From positions 1,932,897 through 1,996,896 of the forward strand of contig CP091731.1 of NCBI GenBank assembly GCA_022009935.1: 64,000 nt of DNA, given 5' to 3'. Every line of letters begins with the position of its first letter. Within the stretch, counting starts at the first letter, position 1. Positions 7,454 through 17,999 of the stretch are shown here, piece by piece. Below the pieces are notes generated by a model. It saw only the letters and a list, made by a program, of their open reading frames with translations, made no database searches and was not told where the DNA came from. The DNA comes from Candidatus Melainabacteria bacterium. Lineage in GTDB: Bacteria; Cyanobacteriota; Vampirovibrionia; Gastranaerophilales; Gastranaerophilaceae. A program made the position numbers and the translations under genes.

Positions 7454-7990
7454 TTATTTATATTTAATGCAAATGTGAACAACTTGAGATGGTGGCTGAA
7501 CAGTCGAAGATTTACCGTAAATTGAACTGGAACGGCTGGCGTTCATATAAAAACCGCCAATTCCACCCCCTCGTCCTGATGCATGATAGAAAAAGTTGCC
7601 ACCAATATTATTATTGTAAAAAGCGCCGGAAGAATAATTATATCCTCCTTCTACGCCAACATTATCTCAGCCACCCGTTATATTTGGAAGTCCTGCATCA
7701 ATTTTTGTAGTAACCTCATTTCCCGGTTGCAAAAATCTTTTCGTAATATTGTAATCAGGGATTCTGAATTCATCTGAATTTTCTGTTCCTGTATTAAAAT
7801 AACTTCCAATTGCTGAGTATAGTTTTTTGTAATCAGAAATTTTTAAAATATATCCGTCAGATGCAAGGCAATCGTCAGGAACAATATTTACAGGGGCAAT
7901 ATATAAAATTCCGATTTTATTTTTTGTTAGTTTATTAAAGTGATAACCGTTTTGGTTTATTTCATTTGTTATTAGATTTAATAATTCCAT
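7454..7990 (-). CDS. tail-collar domain protein C
   Basis: A paralogue of about 178 aa with the same N-terminus (EINQNGYHFNKLT), CLASDGY and RIPDYNITKRFLQPG. In frame after NITGG there is a TGA codon (about 7667-7669); translation beyond it continues in the same frame through a Gly-rich variable segment to the family tail SQVVHICIKYK. The TGA is therefore a single-base change, by error or mutation, from a sense codon such as TGG. Confidence 0.65.
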
Positions 7991-7993
7991 AAC

Positions 7994-8519
7994 TTATTTA
8001 TATTTAATGCACATATGAACAGTCTGAGAGGGTGGTTGAACGGTTGAAGTTTTACCATATACGCCTGAACTTAAAGATGCATTGAAGGTTTTTATAAAAA
8101 ATTGAATCATTTTCAACTCCACCCCAATAGGCTTGTCCACGTTCTTTGTATTGAGCGGTAAAACATCCAGATATGTTTGAACCTGTTCGCCCACAAAATG
8201 TTCCTGTGATATTTGGCAAACCGGCCTCGATTAAATTTCCTGCATTACTTCCCGGTTGTAAAAATCTTCCTGTGACATTGTAATCAGGGATTCTAAAAGT
8301 TCCTGCGGCATCATTATCTTGGTTAAATTTTGTGCCTATAACTTTATATAATTCCTTGTAATCCTCTATTAATAAGGAATATCCCTCGCAAGAAAAGCAA
8401 TCATCAGGGGTAAAATCGATGGGGTAAATAAACAAAGCACCAATCCTCTCTTTTGTAAGAGAATTTCTGTGATATCCGTTTTGATTTACTTCAGGGGTTT
8501 CTAATGTATTAATTTTCAA
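7994..8519 (-). CDS. tail-collar domain protein D
   Basis: A paralogue of about 174 aa starting MKINTLETPEVNQNGYH with SCEGYSL and RIPDYNVTGRFLQPG, and ending SQTVHMCIKYK. One indel in the A/T run near 8095 splits it. It is first in transcription order of the four, directly behind the fibre-associated gene at 8539. Confidence 0.7.
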
Positions 8520-8538
8520 AAATTTATATCCTTATAAA

Positions 8539-9097
8539 TTATTGTATTCTTCTCTCCAAGAGAGCAACTTGTGCATTGTAATAATCAAGCCAAGTTTCAC
8601 CAGTTTCTTCATTTCTCACAGATGGCTCACACATTGCACGAACTCGTTTTGTATCAAGCTCAAGTAATTTTCTTTCAATTTCACTTTTTCTAATTGCAAC
8701 TTCTTTTGAATGAAGAAGCTGTGCATATTCTTCCGTATTTGAAATATCTACAAGCGATTTTTTTATTTTTTATATTTATCAGGGTTGATTCTTAAATCAT
8801 CTGCTACTTCTTCCGTTATTTTTTGAAAACCTTTTTTAATTGAGCCGATATAATCAATTGTGGATACTTCTTTTGTTTCAATATCAACTTGAAGTTCACC
8901 TCGAAAGTCTGATTCAATTTCCCAATCTTTACCATTCCAAATTGCAACTTCGTTTTGTTTTGTCTTTGGAGGTTCTTTAAATGTTGCCATTGCCGGCAGC
9001 AAAAATTCAGATTGTCGTCTTGGGTTTTTAGCGCAGGATATTTTCCTGAAAAAGCATTTTTTTCAGCATTGTAGCTGTAATAGTATTTTGTTGTCAT
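8539..9097 (-). CDS. tail fibre-associated (assembly-like) protein
   Basis: Reconstructed, about 185 aa. N-terminus MTTKYYYSYNAEKNAFSG, then LLPAMATFKEPP and a middle EVAIWNGKDWEIESDFRG. This layout (tail end of the fibre, aromatic start, W-rich middle) is typical of tail fibre assembly or fibre-linked proteins of Mu-like phages. Helical C-terminus. Indels lie near 9000 and 8762. The latter, in an A-run, wrongly separates the last 75 codons. Confidence 0.5.
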
Positions 9098-9120
9098 TTT
9101 CTTCTCTTTCTTTTTCTTCT

Positions 9121-10497
9121 CTAATTCTCTCCACCTTCGAGGGTGAATACTCCGACAGGCACAAGATTTGTTTCTTGCCATAGATTTAGCAGGAATATAT
9201 AACTTGCTAATGGTTCAAGAATTCTAAACCACACGTCATTTACAGAATGTTCTGTAGGTTCGAGCATTTGCGTAAAAATAGTATTTGATAATGCAATTAA
9301 CGAATAACCGTCATCATCGTGATTTATAAATAAATTAAAATTCTTTGTTGTATCATCTTCGGGGCATAAATCAACAACATCTAAAATCAAATCTTCTTCA
9401 ACATTATGAGTTTTGCTTGTGGCCGTTGTATATGTGAACGGTGCGTGAGCAGTAATATAAATATGAGTTGTTAAATTGCCGTCTGAAATATAGGTTTCAT
9501 TTTGTCCAATACTAATTCTTATTAAATTTAGATATGTAACAAAACCAATAGATTGGGTGCATTCAGCATCAGAAAAACATTCGGAGCCGAGTGCTAAAGT
9601 TTCTTCCACATAAAAATCGCCTGTAATTGATGCAGAATAGTGTAGAGGTTCATCTTCAAATTCGCTCAAAGTTTCAATTTCACCAAAAGCGATTGTTTGA
9701 GTTTCAGTATCAATAGCAACTATTGTTGCAAATTCTTCTGTTAATTCTGTGTCAGAAAAAAACAATTGCATCTTTTTCAAATACAAAACCTTGAGGTACA
9801 TAAAAAACTCCAAGATTGCTTGAGGTATATTTTAAAATCTTGACTGTTTCGCAAGATAATAAATTCGGATTGCCTTTAGAATCAAGACGACAAGAATTTA
9901 AACAAAAGGGAGTCAGTATGCTTTTTGTTTCTATTTCAGGGATAAATTCATAAGGAATCAAACCATTTTCACCCAATGGAGTATAACCGTTAGGTAAGCC
10001 TTTTCAGATATTGCTTGAAAATTTGAATTAATACTTTCTGTAATTGTATTCAATTCGTCTTTAGTTACCGTATCCAAGTTCGGATTTATAACCAAGTTTG
10101 CAAGTTCGGCATTTGAAATATGAAGTTCAATTCTTATAGTTAATTGTTTAATTGTGCCACTATCAGGTGTCTGTTTAAAGGTTTCAGGGAATTTTGAAAT
10201 TACAAGAAGATGATTATCTTTATCAAAAACACCTGCTTCTCTGACTGTAAAGCCGCCAACCTCGGCAGGTACGGTTGTTATGCAATAAAATTTATTATCA
10301 ATCCACTCACATTTTTCAACAGTTCCTCGCCATACTTCATTGAGTAATTCTGTTTGATTGTTCGTTGGTTCATAATAATAACCGTTACCGTCACCAAGTG
10401 CAATTTGATACACTTCGAACGGCTTGCCTTTTTGAATACAGTCGAGTTGTTTTTCTAAGCAATAATTTGTAACTAATGAATAAAATTCTTCAGGCAT
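9121..10497 (-). CDS. phage tail fibre protein
   Basis: Reconstructed, about 458 aa. Residues 1-150 carry the N-terminal tail-fibre domain that attaches to the baseplate (DUF3751/collar-fibre type: FEVYQIALGDGNG, EVWRGTVEKCEWI, GGFTVREAGVFDKDNHLLVISKFP). A coiled-coil-like linker and a beta-rich distal half (ITGDFYVEETLALGSE, THIYITAHAPFTY) follow. Indels near 9990 and 9770 join three frames. The ATG at 10497 overlaps the stop of tail protein I by 8 bases, so the two are translationally coupled. Confidence 0.75.
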
Positions 10498-11040
10498 TTA
10501 TGGACTCCTTTGAATTTATGGTGATTGTTTCTTTGCTGACAAGAGCAGAATATGTGTGCAATTTTGCGATTGTTGTGAGGTGGAATTGTATTTCTTCAAG
10601 CCATGATCTTTCATTTTTATATTCATCAATCAAGGCCTCAATTTGTTTTCGGTTTCTTCATTAATTGAGCGATTAAAAATTTGAAGAATAACTTTAAAAT
10701 GATATGGTTCACCACCGTAATTAAACCATTCATCAATATTTCCAACGATATTGAGTGTCTTAAAAATTTCTTCAAGAGCATATTTAGTACCTTTGTATCG
10801 GTGCATTTTTATTGCCGATTTAATTAAATTGCGTTTTTCAGTTTCGCTTAATGCTTGCAACCAACCCTCATTCCCTGTTATATGATATTGTTCTGCTAAA
10901 TGCGGCAAAGCACTTGAGGGAACATTGTCAATAATTGAAACTAAAATACATTCCAAATCAAGTTGCGAGAATCTTTCTTCGCAGATTTCATCAAAAATTT
11001 TAAGACTTGTATCACTAATTGGTGCAAGATTACTATTCAT
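10490..11040 (-). CDS. tail protein I (baseplate wedge)
   Basis: P2/Mu-type gpI family, about 183 aa. Contains LECILVSIIDNVPSSALPHLAEQYHI, GWLQALSETEKRNLIKSAI and HRYKGTKYALEEIF, all hallmarks of the family. ATG 11040 is chosen for its GGAGG. One indel at about 10640 separates the last 45 codons, which end in NSKESINA. It sits between baseplate J and the fibre, as in P2 and Mu. Confidence 0.85.
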
Positions 11041-11069
11041 CTGCGTAGCCTCCGATTGTAATGTTAAAA

Positions 11070-12146
11070 TTAAGTAAAATTTGCCCATTGAGATTCTGAT
11101 ACTTCTATATCTTGAGGTGTTTCAATAACAACTTTAAACACTCCGTAAACGCTATTTAAAATAGTTACGATTTGGGTTTGAACAACATTTTTCCGAGTTT
11201 TTCAGACAGGGTTATTTTATACTCTCTTAATTTTGCATCTATGGTTTTGATAACGCTTGTCTCATCTGAATCCATATATAAATAAATTGTTGCTTTTATA
11301 GAAAAATCGATTTTGTCAGGCGATAAAACCTGAACATAATCTGTTAAAGGACGGATTTTATCATCGCTTAGATATTTCTGTACAATTTCAAGTATTTCAG
11401 GAGTTAGGTTTCCATCTTTAGTTAAAGGATAAATATTAACAACACCGGGCGAGGGTGAATTTATAGCAACGTCAATTATGGATTGATGAGCAGACAAAGT
11501 ATGATAGCGATATGCTCCACGACTTCCTGCGTTTGAAAATTTTTCGGGTGCTTGCCTGATTCTTTCTCTTAACCCGTCTGCATCCTCGTCATCTGCACCA
11601 CCACTTGAAACTGATATATTTTCAACGGTTGAAATGTAACTTAGAGGAGTGATTAAATTATTAATTGAACCGATAATATAATTATTGCCGACAATTCCCG
11701 GTGTCTCACAAATTGCCTCAACTGTAACTGTGGTTTGACCTGCTTTTAAAATTACATCTTCAGTTGTTTGAAATATTACAAGACCGTCTTTAGATTCAAC
11801 TTCACATCCTGCATTGATTTTAAAATCAAAAATCCAATGGCTCATCAACAGAAAATTTAAGAAGAGTTATCGAACAATTGGCAAGAAGTTTTCTGACTCC
11901 TAAAGGCTCACCAATATGCTCTAAAATTTCAAGAGGAGCGTAGCTTAACAGATTTTTCTTCGCAGTTTCTTGGATTTTCATACGAAGAACGGTTTCACGA
12001 TATGCTCCGACATCAATCATCAATCTTTCAATTTGTGCAGGCTGTAAAACTTTGCCGGATTTCTTTTCGTAAAGTTCAACCCATTCTTTGGTGATAATAT
12101 CGGGATCTCTATCAATAAAATTAGGTTCAGGGAGTTTGGTTGTCAT
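11070..12146 (-). CDS. baseplate J protein
   Basis: P2 gpJ/Mu gp47 family, about 358 aa. N-terminus FIDRDPDIITKEWVELYEKKSGKVLQPAQ; middle domain with ICETPGIVGNN and VSSGGADDEDADGLRERIRQAPE; C-terminal GAYRYHTLSAHQSIIDVAINSPSPG. These match the J family from end to end. Indels lie near 11840 and near 11175; after the second the protein ends ETPQDIEVSESQWANFT. The start overlaps the stop of gp25 by 4 bases. Confidence 0.85.
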
Positions 12147-12503
12147 AGATTTACAGTTGTTATTCCTTTTGTTTTAGACTCTTTCAAAGTCCATTCAACT
12201 TTTACGGTGATTTGAGTATTGTTTATTTCAACAGATACAGATTTTAAATTAATTCTTGTTTCCCATAGAGTGATGGCATCCGTTGCCTCTCTTACTATAT
12301 TGGGGACTGCTTCGTTTACAGGGTAGTCAACGTATTTATAGATGTCTGAGCCGAATGTCGGTCGATGCGGCACAGAGCATTTTCGGGTTGTAAGGATAAT
12401 TGCAATACATTGATTTATATCTTCAGCACCCCTCAGCGACAGAGCCAATTTCATTTATTTTGTATTGCCAATCAACATATGTAATTTCATTAAGAGTTGT
12501 CAT
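12143..12503 (-). CDS. GpW/gp25 baseplate protein
   Basis: T4 gp25-like lysozyme-fold baseplate wedge protein, about 119 aa. Conserved EDINQCIAIILTTRKCSVPHRPTFGSDIYKYVDYP is clear. An extra G in a four-G run near 12430 splits the true N-terminus (MTTLNEITYVDWQYKINEIG) from it. Start ATG 12503 overlaps the end of gpV. Confidence 0.85.
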
Positions 12504-13012
12504 TTACATTGCTCCGCTTGGTTTAGATGTTGGACTTCCTTGATTTCCTGTGTGAGTGTGTGGGTTATAAACATCACGCATTGCTTGCATTGATGAGGTT
12601 TTATCTGTAATGTCAGCTTGAGATGTTATTCCATCTGTATTAATCAGCACCCATTGTGATTAATATTGCCGTTTAAATTAATATTTTGGAATGTTACAGT
12701 CAGGGTGTTCGTTTCTTTATCAATATTAATCTGTGCATCATTCTCTAAATTGAGAGATATTTGTTTTTCAGAGGTAATGACGGGAGTATCTTCGGTTGAA
12801 TAAATCGCTCCAAGAATGACACCATCTTCTGAATTCTCATCCATCAAACACGCAACTTGTTCGCCAACATCAGGTATTGAGTAAAATTTATCTTTGAGAG
12901 TTTTGGTTTGAAGAATCGGAAGCCAAAAGGAAGTTGAATCATCATCGCCAAAATTCACACGTGCTTGAGCAAGAACAGGATTAATTTGTGATACAATGCC
13001 AAACCTTAACAA
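12504..13012 (-). CDS. baseplate assembly protein V (spike)
   Basis: P2 gpV/Mu gp45 family, about 170 aa. Begins with LRFGIVSQINPVLAQARVNFGDDDSTSFWLPILQTKT, the OB-fold; EQVACLMDENSEDGVILGAIYS and a beta-helix-like repeat follow. The C-terminus NPHTHTGNQG carries the HxH tip that binds metal at the spike apex. A missing base near 12655 separates that tip. The TTG start at 13012 is preferred because GAGGTGG precedes it and the gpD stop overlaps it. Confidence 0.8.
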
Positions 13013-13977
13013 GATTCCACCTCGCAATAGGTCTTATAGCCGCTTGTTCTATCAAGAACGTGCCTTGCACTTTGATGTGGTATTTACCTGAAAAGTGACC
13101 GATTCCTTTTAGTTCGATATTACTGCCGGCAATTAAATATGGGTTGCCGACAAATTCAAGTGAGCCTTCAATTTTAGTGTCAGCAGTTCCGAGTGCTGCT
13201 TTTGCTTTAACTATGGCTTGTTTTTTATCAGAACATCTGACTGTAATTTTTAAAGTATCGCCTTTAGCGACATTCTCATTGCGTGCAGTTGCTTTGACTG
13301 TTTTCTTTTTTTTGGATCGAAGTATGAAACTTGAACAGATTTATATTTTTGAGAGGTTTTTTCCCTAAGATTTATGCTAATTAAATCCGACTTTTCAAAA
13401 ATCTGCATAGGCTTTTGCATCTTTGAGTTTTTTTTACATCATAGAAAACAAGACTGTTTTCAGCGATTTTGAAGACGTAACCATATTGCTCAGCGAGTTT
13501 GGTTAAAAAAGTCAAATCACGTTCTTGGTTTTGAGTTATTCTATCAACACGAATGTCGGCTATTTCGCCAACTAAAGTGTATCCGTGTTTGTCTGCGATT
13601 TTTTTTGCAATCTGCTTTAAAAGTTTTATTCTCGTATCCGACAGAGTTTTTCTGACGTAGAGGTTTTTTAATTCCTTGTTGCTAAACCCTTAACTGTAAT
13701 GACATCGGGAGGTGTTGAATATTCCAATTCGTCAATTTCAAAGATGCCGCAATTTAAAAAGTTTTTCTGCCTCATAGCCGATATATGCACGCAGACAATC
13801 ACCTTTTACAGGTATCCACGCACCTTGCCACAGTTTTTCAGAATCCTCAAATGAAATCTGAAGTTCGTCAGATTCCCCATGTTCAACATCGTTATATTCG
13901 ATAGAAGTTACATAAGGGGAAACGTCTTTTGTGATATTTTTCTTTTCGTAGAATAGTTCAAAAATTGGTACTAACAT
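13006..13977 (-). CDS. phage late control/tail hub protein D
   Basis: P2 gpD/Mu gp44-like hub protein, about 322 aa after joining four or five frames. N-terminus MLVPIFELFYEKKNITKDVSPYVTSIEY with DELQISFEDS; middle with the late-control motif SDTRIKLLKQIAKKIADKHGYTLVG and RITQNQERDLTFLTKLAEQYGYVF; C-terminal GHFSGKYHI then DRTSGYKTYCEVESC. It is the most heavily broken gene of the phage, with indels near 13750, 13690, 13430, 13400, 13310 and 13070. Confidence 0.8.
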
Positions 13978-14051
13978 TATTTAATCTTTCAAATGTAGAT
14001 TAAATAATTACTGATACTATTAAATTATTTAAATTATAGAGTGTTATAATC

Positions 14052-14080
14052 TTGACAAAAGTGGGTATATAGTAAATAAT
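14052..14080 (+). promoter_or_regulatory. sigma70-type promoter of antisense RNA
   Basis: TTGACA at 14052-14057 is followed after 17 bp by AATAAT at 14075-14080. Transcription would start near 14087 and run toward the small hydrophobic peptide gene on the opposite strand. Confidence 0.55.
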
Positions 14081-14086
14081 AAAAAT

Positions 14087-14193
14087 ATAGGGAACCTAGA
14101 GCGTAACAGGCTTAGTGTTACACTCAGTCCACCGTTCTCTATTCAGCAATTAAAGAACTTAAAAATAGTAGCAATAGCACTGCTACTATTTTT
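14087..14193 (+). ncRNA. candidate antisense antitoxin RNA
   Basis: The candidate RNA is about 107 nt. A 5' hairpin (GAGCGTAAC 14099-14107 with GTTACACTC 14117-14125) is followed by a single-stranded stretch. It ends in a perfect 13-bp terminator hairpin (14161-14173/14181-14193, AAAAATAGTAGCA) followed by TATTAG. It is complementary to the 3' half of the peptide message, including the last two thirds of its ORF, and is driven by the TTGACA promoter at 14052. This is the convergent architecture of type I toxin-antitoxin loci such as par/Fst. Existence of the RNA is inferred from these signals. Confidence 0.55.
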
Positions 14194-14213
14194 ATTAGTA
14201 ACTTAACGCTCAT
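14139..14213 (-). CDS. 24-aa hydrophobic peptide, type I toxin-like
   Basis: ATG 14213 lies behind an unusually strong ribosome binding site (AAGGGAGGTGAT, 14217-14228). The 24-residue product, MSVKLLIKIVAVLLLLFLSS plus four residues, is a single membrane helix with a basic N-terminus, as in type I toxins and holin-like small peptides. Transcription comes from the promoter at 14326-14355. The leader can fold (TTCCA/TGGAA around the Shine-Dalgarno approach). The message would end at the hairpin that is the mirror image of the antisense RNA's 5' hairpin, followed by a T tract near 14085. The family is new to me. Confidence 0.6.
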   Translation of the reverse strand: MSVKLLIKIVAVLLLLFLSSLIAE

Positions 14214-14325
14214 AGTTATCACCTCCCTTCTTAGCTTAATTCCACCAATTGCTGTTGTGCTAATGGAAGGCTTTAACGGTGTAATTCCCTTATATTTTTA
14301 ATTATTAATGTTCAAGATACATGTA

Positions 14326-14355
14326 ATTATACTATAAATAAGGGTATTTCAGTAA
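14326..14355 (-). promoter_or_regulatory. promoter of the toxin-like message
   Basis: On the minus strand TTACTG (14350-14355) and a consensus TATAAT (14326-14331) are 18 bp apart. This predicts a start near 14319 and a leader of about 105 nt before the peptide ATG. Confidence 0.6.
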
Positions 14356-14378
14356 TTATTTAATTGTAAATGTGCTAA

Positions 14379-14594
14379 TTATTTTTTCCAAGGAGGTAGT
14401 TCGAATTTAATAGTTTCTGAATCCTCAAATATAGGGATTTTAAGTTTTATGCCGGCAGGAGTATCGGCTCAATCGGGACATTAGGGTTTGCTTTTATAAT
14501 CTCTTCATACATTGTGGGATTTTTTATAAAACCGATACGCAATTAAATCCCAACGGTCGGAGTCTTTTGTGATGTAGCTGTAATACTCCGTCAT
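14379..14594 (-). CDS. tail protein X (LysM-like)
   Basis: P2 gpX family, about 71 aa. Starts MTEYYSYITKDSDRWDLIAYRFY, then NPTMYEEIIKANP and PAGIKLKIP, which is the single LysM-like fold of gpX. Two indels (near 14530 and 14465) break the frame. Its ATG overlaps the gpU stop (AATGA). Confidence 0.75.
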
Positions 14595-15011
14595 TTTTTC
14601 TTAAAGCCTTTCTCTGTTTCATCATCTTCGGGAATTTTTCCTGTATATTCTTTTAATCGGATATCAACTTGTATTGAAAGCAAATTCCCTTCAGGCGAGG
14701 CTTGTTCTGTTGTTTTTCCGATTTCTTCAATGACGAAAACTCCGATATATTCGCCATTGCCTTTGATAAATTTTAAAGGCTCTGCTTTATCTGCAACTTC
14801 AACAAGGTTTTTGAGTTCATCTTCAGGAATGCAAAAAAGAACGGTGGAAGTTTAGTTTAATATTTTCTTCAAGCAGATTTTTACCAAGAAACTGTAAAAG
14901 CGGTTTGTTTTCAATTCTCTCGTGCTGTGCGTAATTGTATGAAACGGTCTCGGTTAAACCGTTAAAGTAAGTTATTAATTCAAACTTTATGTCGCCAAGT
15001 TGTGCAAACAT
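14591..15011 (-). CDS. tail protein U
   Basis: P2 gpU-like protein, about 140 aa. N-terminus MFAQLGDIKFELITYFNGL with NYAQHERIENKPLLQFLG; C-terminal half YIGVFVIEEIGKTTEQASPEGN and QVDIRLKEY. One indel lies in the T-run near 14835. It lies between the tape measure and gpX, the usual P2-like order. Confidence 0.75.
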
Positions 15012-15020
15012 TATTATTCC

Positions 15021-17477
15021 TTAATACGCAACACGAAGTTTGCGTTCGTATTCTTGTCTGAAAATCTTTAAAATTTCCTCTTTGTGCTTGTTAAGCATTT
15101 CTTTAAATTCATCTTTGGTAGTGTTTCCTGTGCAGGTTATAGTTGGACTGTAATGAATAGTTATCGGAGCGGACATTGCAGAATTAACTCCTCTGACAAC
15201 GGCATTTGCACCACTCGTAAAGAATGACAAAGACTTATTCATCGCATTTTTAAGAGGGAGTGGTTTTATCGTTGAGGCAACAGTTTCAACAATTTTTACT
15301 CTATGCAAATCTTTCAACTATCCTGTTTTAGCCGGAGAATGCGGGAGGTGGTCTCTGATTACTTGAGAAACTTTTGCAATACAGTCTTTTACTTTTTGCA
15401 ATACCTCGCATAATTCCATCTGCGAGCATTGATGTGATTTTTGCACCGCATTCAAAGGCTTTAGTGATAAGTTCAACGAACTTAACAATGATTCCTGCAA
15501 TTGCTTTTCCGAATCGAACACCCATCTTCTCTGCTGCTCCGCCTGTATCTTCAACAGGTTTTATGAGTTTTTAAACCAGTCAATAATTGCTCGGATTGGT
15601 TTTATGATAGGCTCTAAAGCTACTGCCATTCTTTTAAATAACGGCATTAAAGGTTGCAGTCCTTCTTTTAATCCTGCCCATACGCCTTTGAAAAATGCTG
15701 TAATCGGTTTCCAATACTTATAAATTAAGAACGCAACACCTGCAACTGCGAGTGCAATCCAACCGATTGGGGAAGTTAAAAGAGTCAAAGAAAAAGCACG
15801 AAAAGCCATTATTGCTTTTACTTATCATGCCGGGAATACCTAAAAAACCATTTTTGAACGCTATTAAACCTTTCATTAAATTTGAAGGGAGTCCTTTTAT
15901 TGATGCGATACTCCAATCTTTAAGTGCAATTGTTGCCTTTGAAATATTGCCGGGAAGTTCTTTAAAACCGTTTATTATTCCTGCACGCATATTTTTGTCA
16001 ATTCTTCGAATGTCGGCAAAGATTCCGCTTTTGATTGAGAAATTAGACATATCAAGTCCGAGCAGATTCCCTGCCGCCATAATTTTTCTGCCGTAAATTA
16101 AATTGTGAGCAGTTGAGTTTAAGCCGATAAAGTTCAAAAGTTTAATGGCATTTTGAGCAAGTACTGGAGTCAAATCTCTTGCAAAGCCTAAAATTCACCA
16201 TATCCTTTGACTAATTTCCCGACAAGAATTGTTACAGTTCCGAGTGTTGTTAAAAATATTCCGGCACCGATTGTTCCCATAATGGCAACAAATAAACCTT
16301 TTTGCATAGCAGGATTCTGATTAATCTTTGTCAGAATTTCGTTTATTTTTTCAATCGGTTTATGTAAATGAGGAAATACGAGTTCTTTCATGTTGATTTT
16401 TAATAGTTTGAATTGCTCGTTGGTAGTTTCCATCATGTGGTTAAAGTCCTCATCCATAATGCCGTCAGCACCAAGAGCGGATGCTTTGATTCTTCGATAT
16501 TCATCGAGGTTTTGCATCATAGGTTTTAAGAAATTTAAATCTGTTTTATTTCTAAATATCTCTGAAACAGCAAATACATCGCCGCCTGTAAGTCGATTGA
16601 TTAAAACAACCATTTCTTCAATCGGGTCTTTTTGCTCGGCTATAACCTTATTTAAGAACTTCGGCAAATCAACTCCGTACAACTCTTTAAACCGATTTAC
16701 TGCCATAGGGGAAGTTATTGATTGCAAGAAACTTTCAAAATTTGTCGCAGCCTCAGCAGCAGAGCCGGCACCTTTCATTGCAACCTGCAAGGCAGCACCT
16801 AACTGAGTAACGGCAGGAATACCTCTCATTCCTAACATCGCAGCACCGGCAGTTAACGATGGAAATGCGGCAGACATATCTTTTTAATTCAAATCTGCCC
16901 TCTTTACCTGCCTGAGCAAGAATGTCCATGGTTTTGCCCAAATCATTAACATTTACTTTTAAGTTATCGGTAACGGCGAATGCTGTTTTTGAAATATCAA
17001 CAATCTCTGCACCTGCTGCCGTTGCAGTCCTACCGATTACGCTCATATAATCAAGTGCCGCCGTTGGATCAATACCTGATGCAACAAGAACATTTAAACC
17101 CCTCTGCAATTTCACTTCTGAATTGGTTTGTATATCTTGAAATTGAGCCGAGTCGAGTATCCATTTCAGAAAGTTGCTCTGCCGATAATTGCCCAACGTT
17201 TCCCAATTCCCTTAATTGATGTTCTAAAGCTAATGCTTCGGGATTGCCTCTGCAATTCCAAGTTTATATGCCAATGCCCCACCAGTTGCGGTTAATCCTG
17301 CACCGATTTTTTGCATATTTTGTCCCAACTTATCAAGAGACTCGGATGTTTTTCTAATTTTATTTTGAAGTTTATCAAACTCAGAATTGGACTTATTTAC
17401 GGCATCACGAACAACCCTCGACATTTTGTCGATGGCAACAAGGGGTTAATGATACTTTCATTATTGTATCGAGCATT
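15021..17477 (-). CDS. tail tape measure protein
   Basis: Reconstructed, about 815 aa. The N-terminal coiled coil (DAVNKSNSEFDKLQNKIRKT) leads into the conserved tape-measure core (GGALAYKLG, DYMSVIGRTATAAG, AFAVTDNLKVNVNDLGKTMD, LGMRGIPAVTQLGAALQVAMKG). Hydrophobic segments lie around 15740-15830 and 16220-16290, and the C-terminus is helical. At least six indels break it (near 17440, 17250, 16880, 16190, 15800, 15560 and 15320). The ATG at 17477 overlaps the end of the upstream frame-shifted chaperone extension. The length predicts a tail of roughly 120 nm by the usual 0.15 nm per residue rule. Confidence 0.85.
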
Positions 17478-17924
17478 GTTCTTCCATTTCTTCGTTTCGA
17501 TTATTCGTGTACTTTATAGATTGACTGCACCAATAGGCAAGGACAGGAATTGGCATTTCACATATCTCAGAATATTGCCACCCTGTCGTTTTGCTTAGGT
17601 GAATTATGCTTTGACTGTCGGGGAGGTAGATTGAATCACTTCCGTTTTTGTTTTTTCTGCTTCCGCCTTTTGTGTTTCCACAGGCTTCGCAGTTTGAAAC
17701 TTTCCCGAAATTTCACTCTGAAGTGCGATTACATCAGGTAAATCCATATCGAGAATGTCCTCATAAACGAGAGCTTGTCCGTCAATTTCAGCAAGTTCGG
17801 CTATTAAAGCGTACGGGATTTCTTCTGAGTTCTTTGCTTTCATCTGTGCTTGAAGTAAATCATTGCCTTTTCCGTTGCGAAGCACAGCAGTTTTTCCAGA
17901 GGGTAATGTAAGTGTTTTTGACAT
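17462..17924 (-). CDS. tail assembly chaperone (gpE/E'-like) with -1 extension
   Basis: The zero-frame product (17604-17924, 106 aa: MSKTLTLPSGKTAVLRNGKG, then LIAELAEIDGQALVYEDIL) is the P2 gpE/Mu gp41 tail assembly protein. In the -1 frame the sequence stays open across its stop to 17462, encoding HLSKTTGWQYSEICEMPIPVLAYW, which looks like the E'/gp42 part. Tail phages usually make this extension by programmed -1 slippage just upstream of the tape measure. An A-rich stretch in codons for AEKTKT (near 17630-17645) is the likeliest slip site, though it is not a perfect heptamer. With so many indels in this sequence, an error is the alternative. Confidence 0.65.
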
Positions 17925-17999
17925 AAATTTTATACTCCTTAATTTTTTGCTATTTGAGTTATGATTTAACCCCGTTCAAAAAAGTGTTCAAAAACCGTT

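Noticed and set aside
7660..7675. TGA read as tryptophan (alternative code)
   Set aside because: Only one in-frame case; TGA serves as a normal stop in many other genes and TGG is used for Trp.
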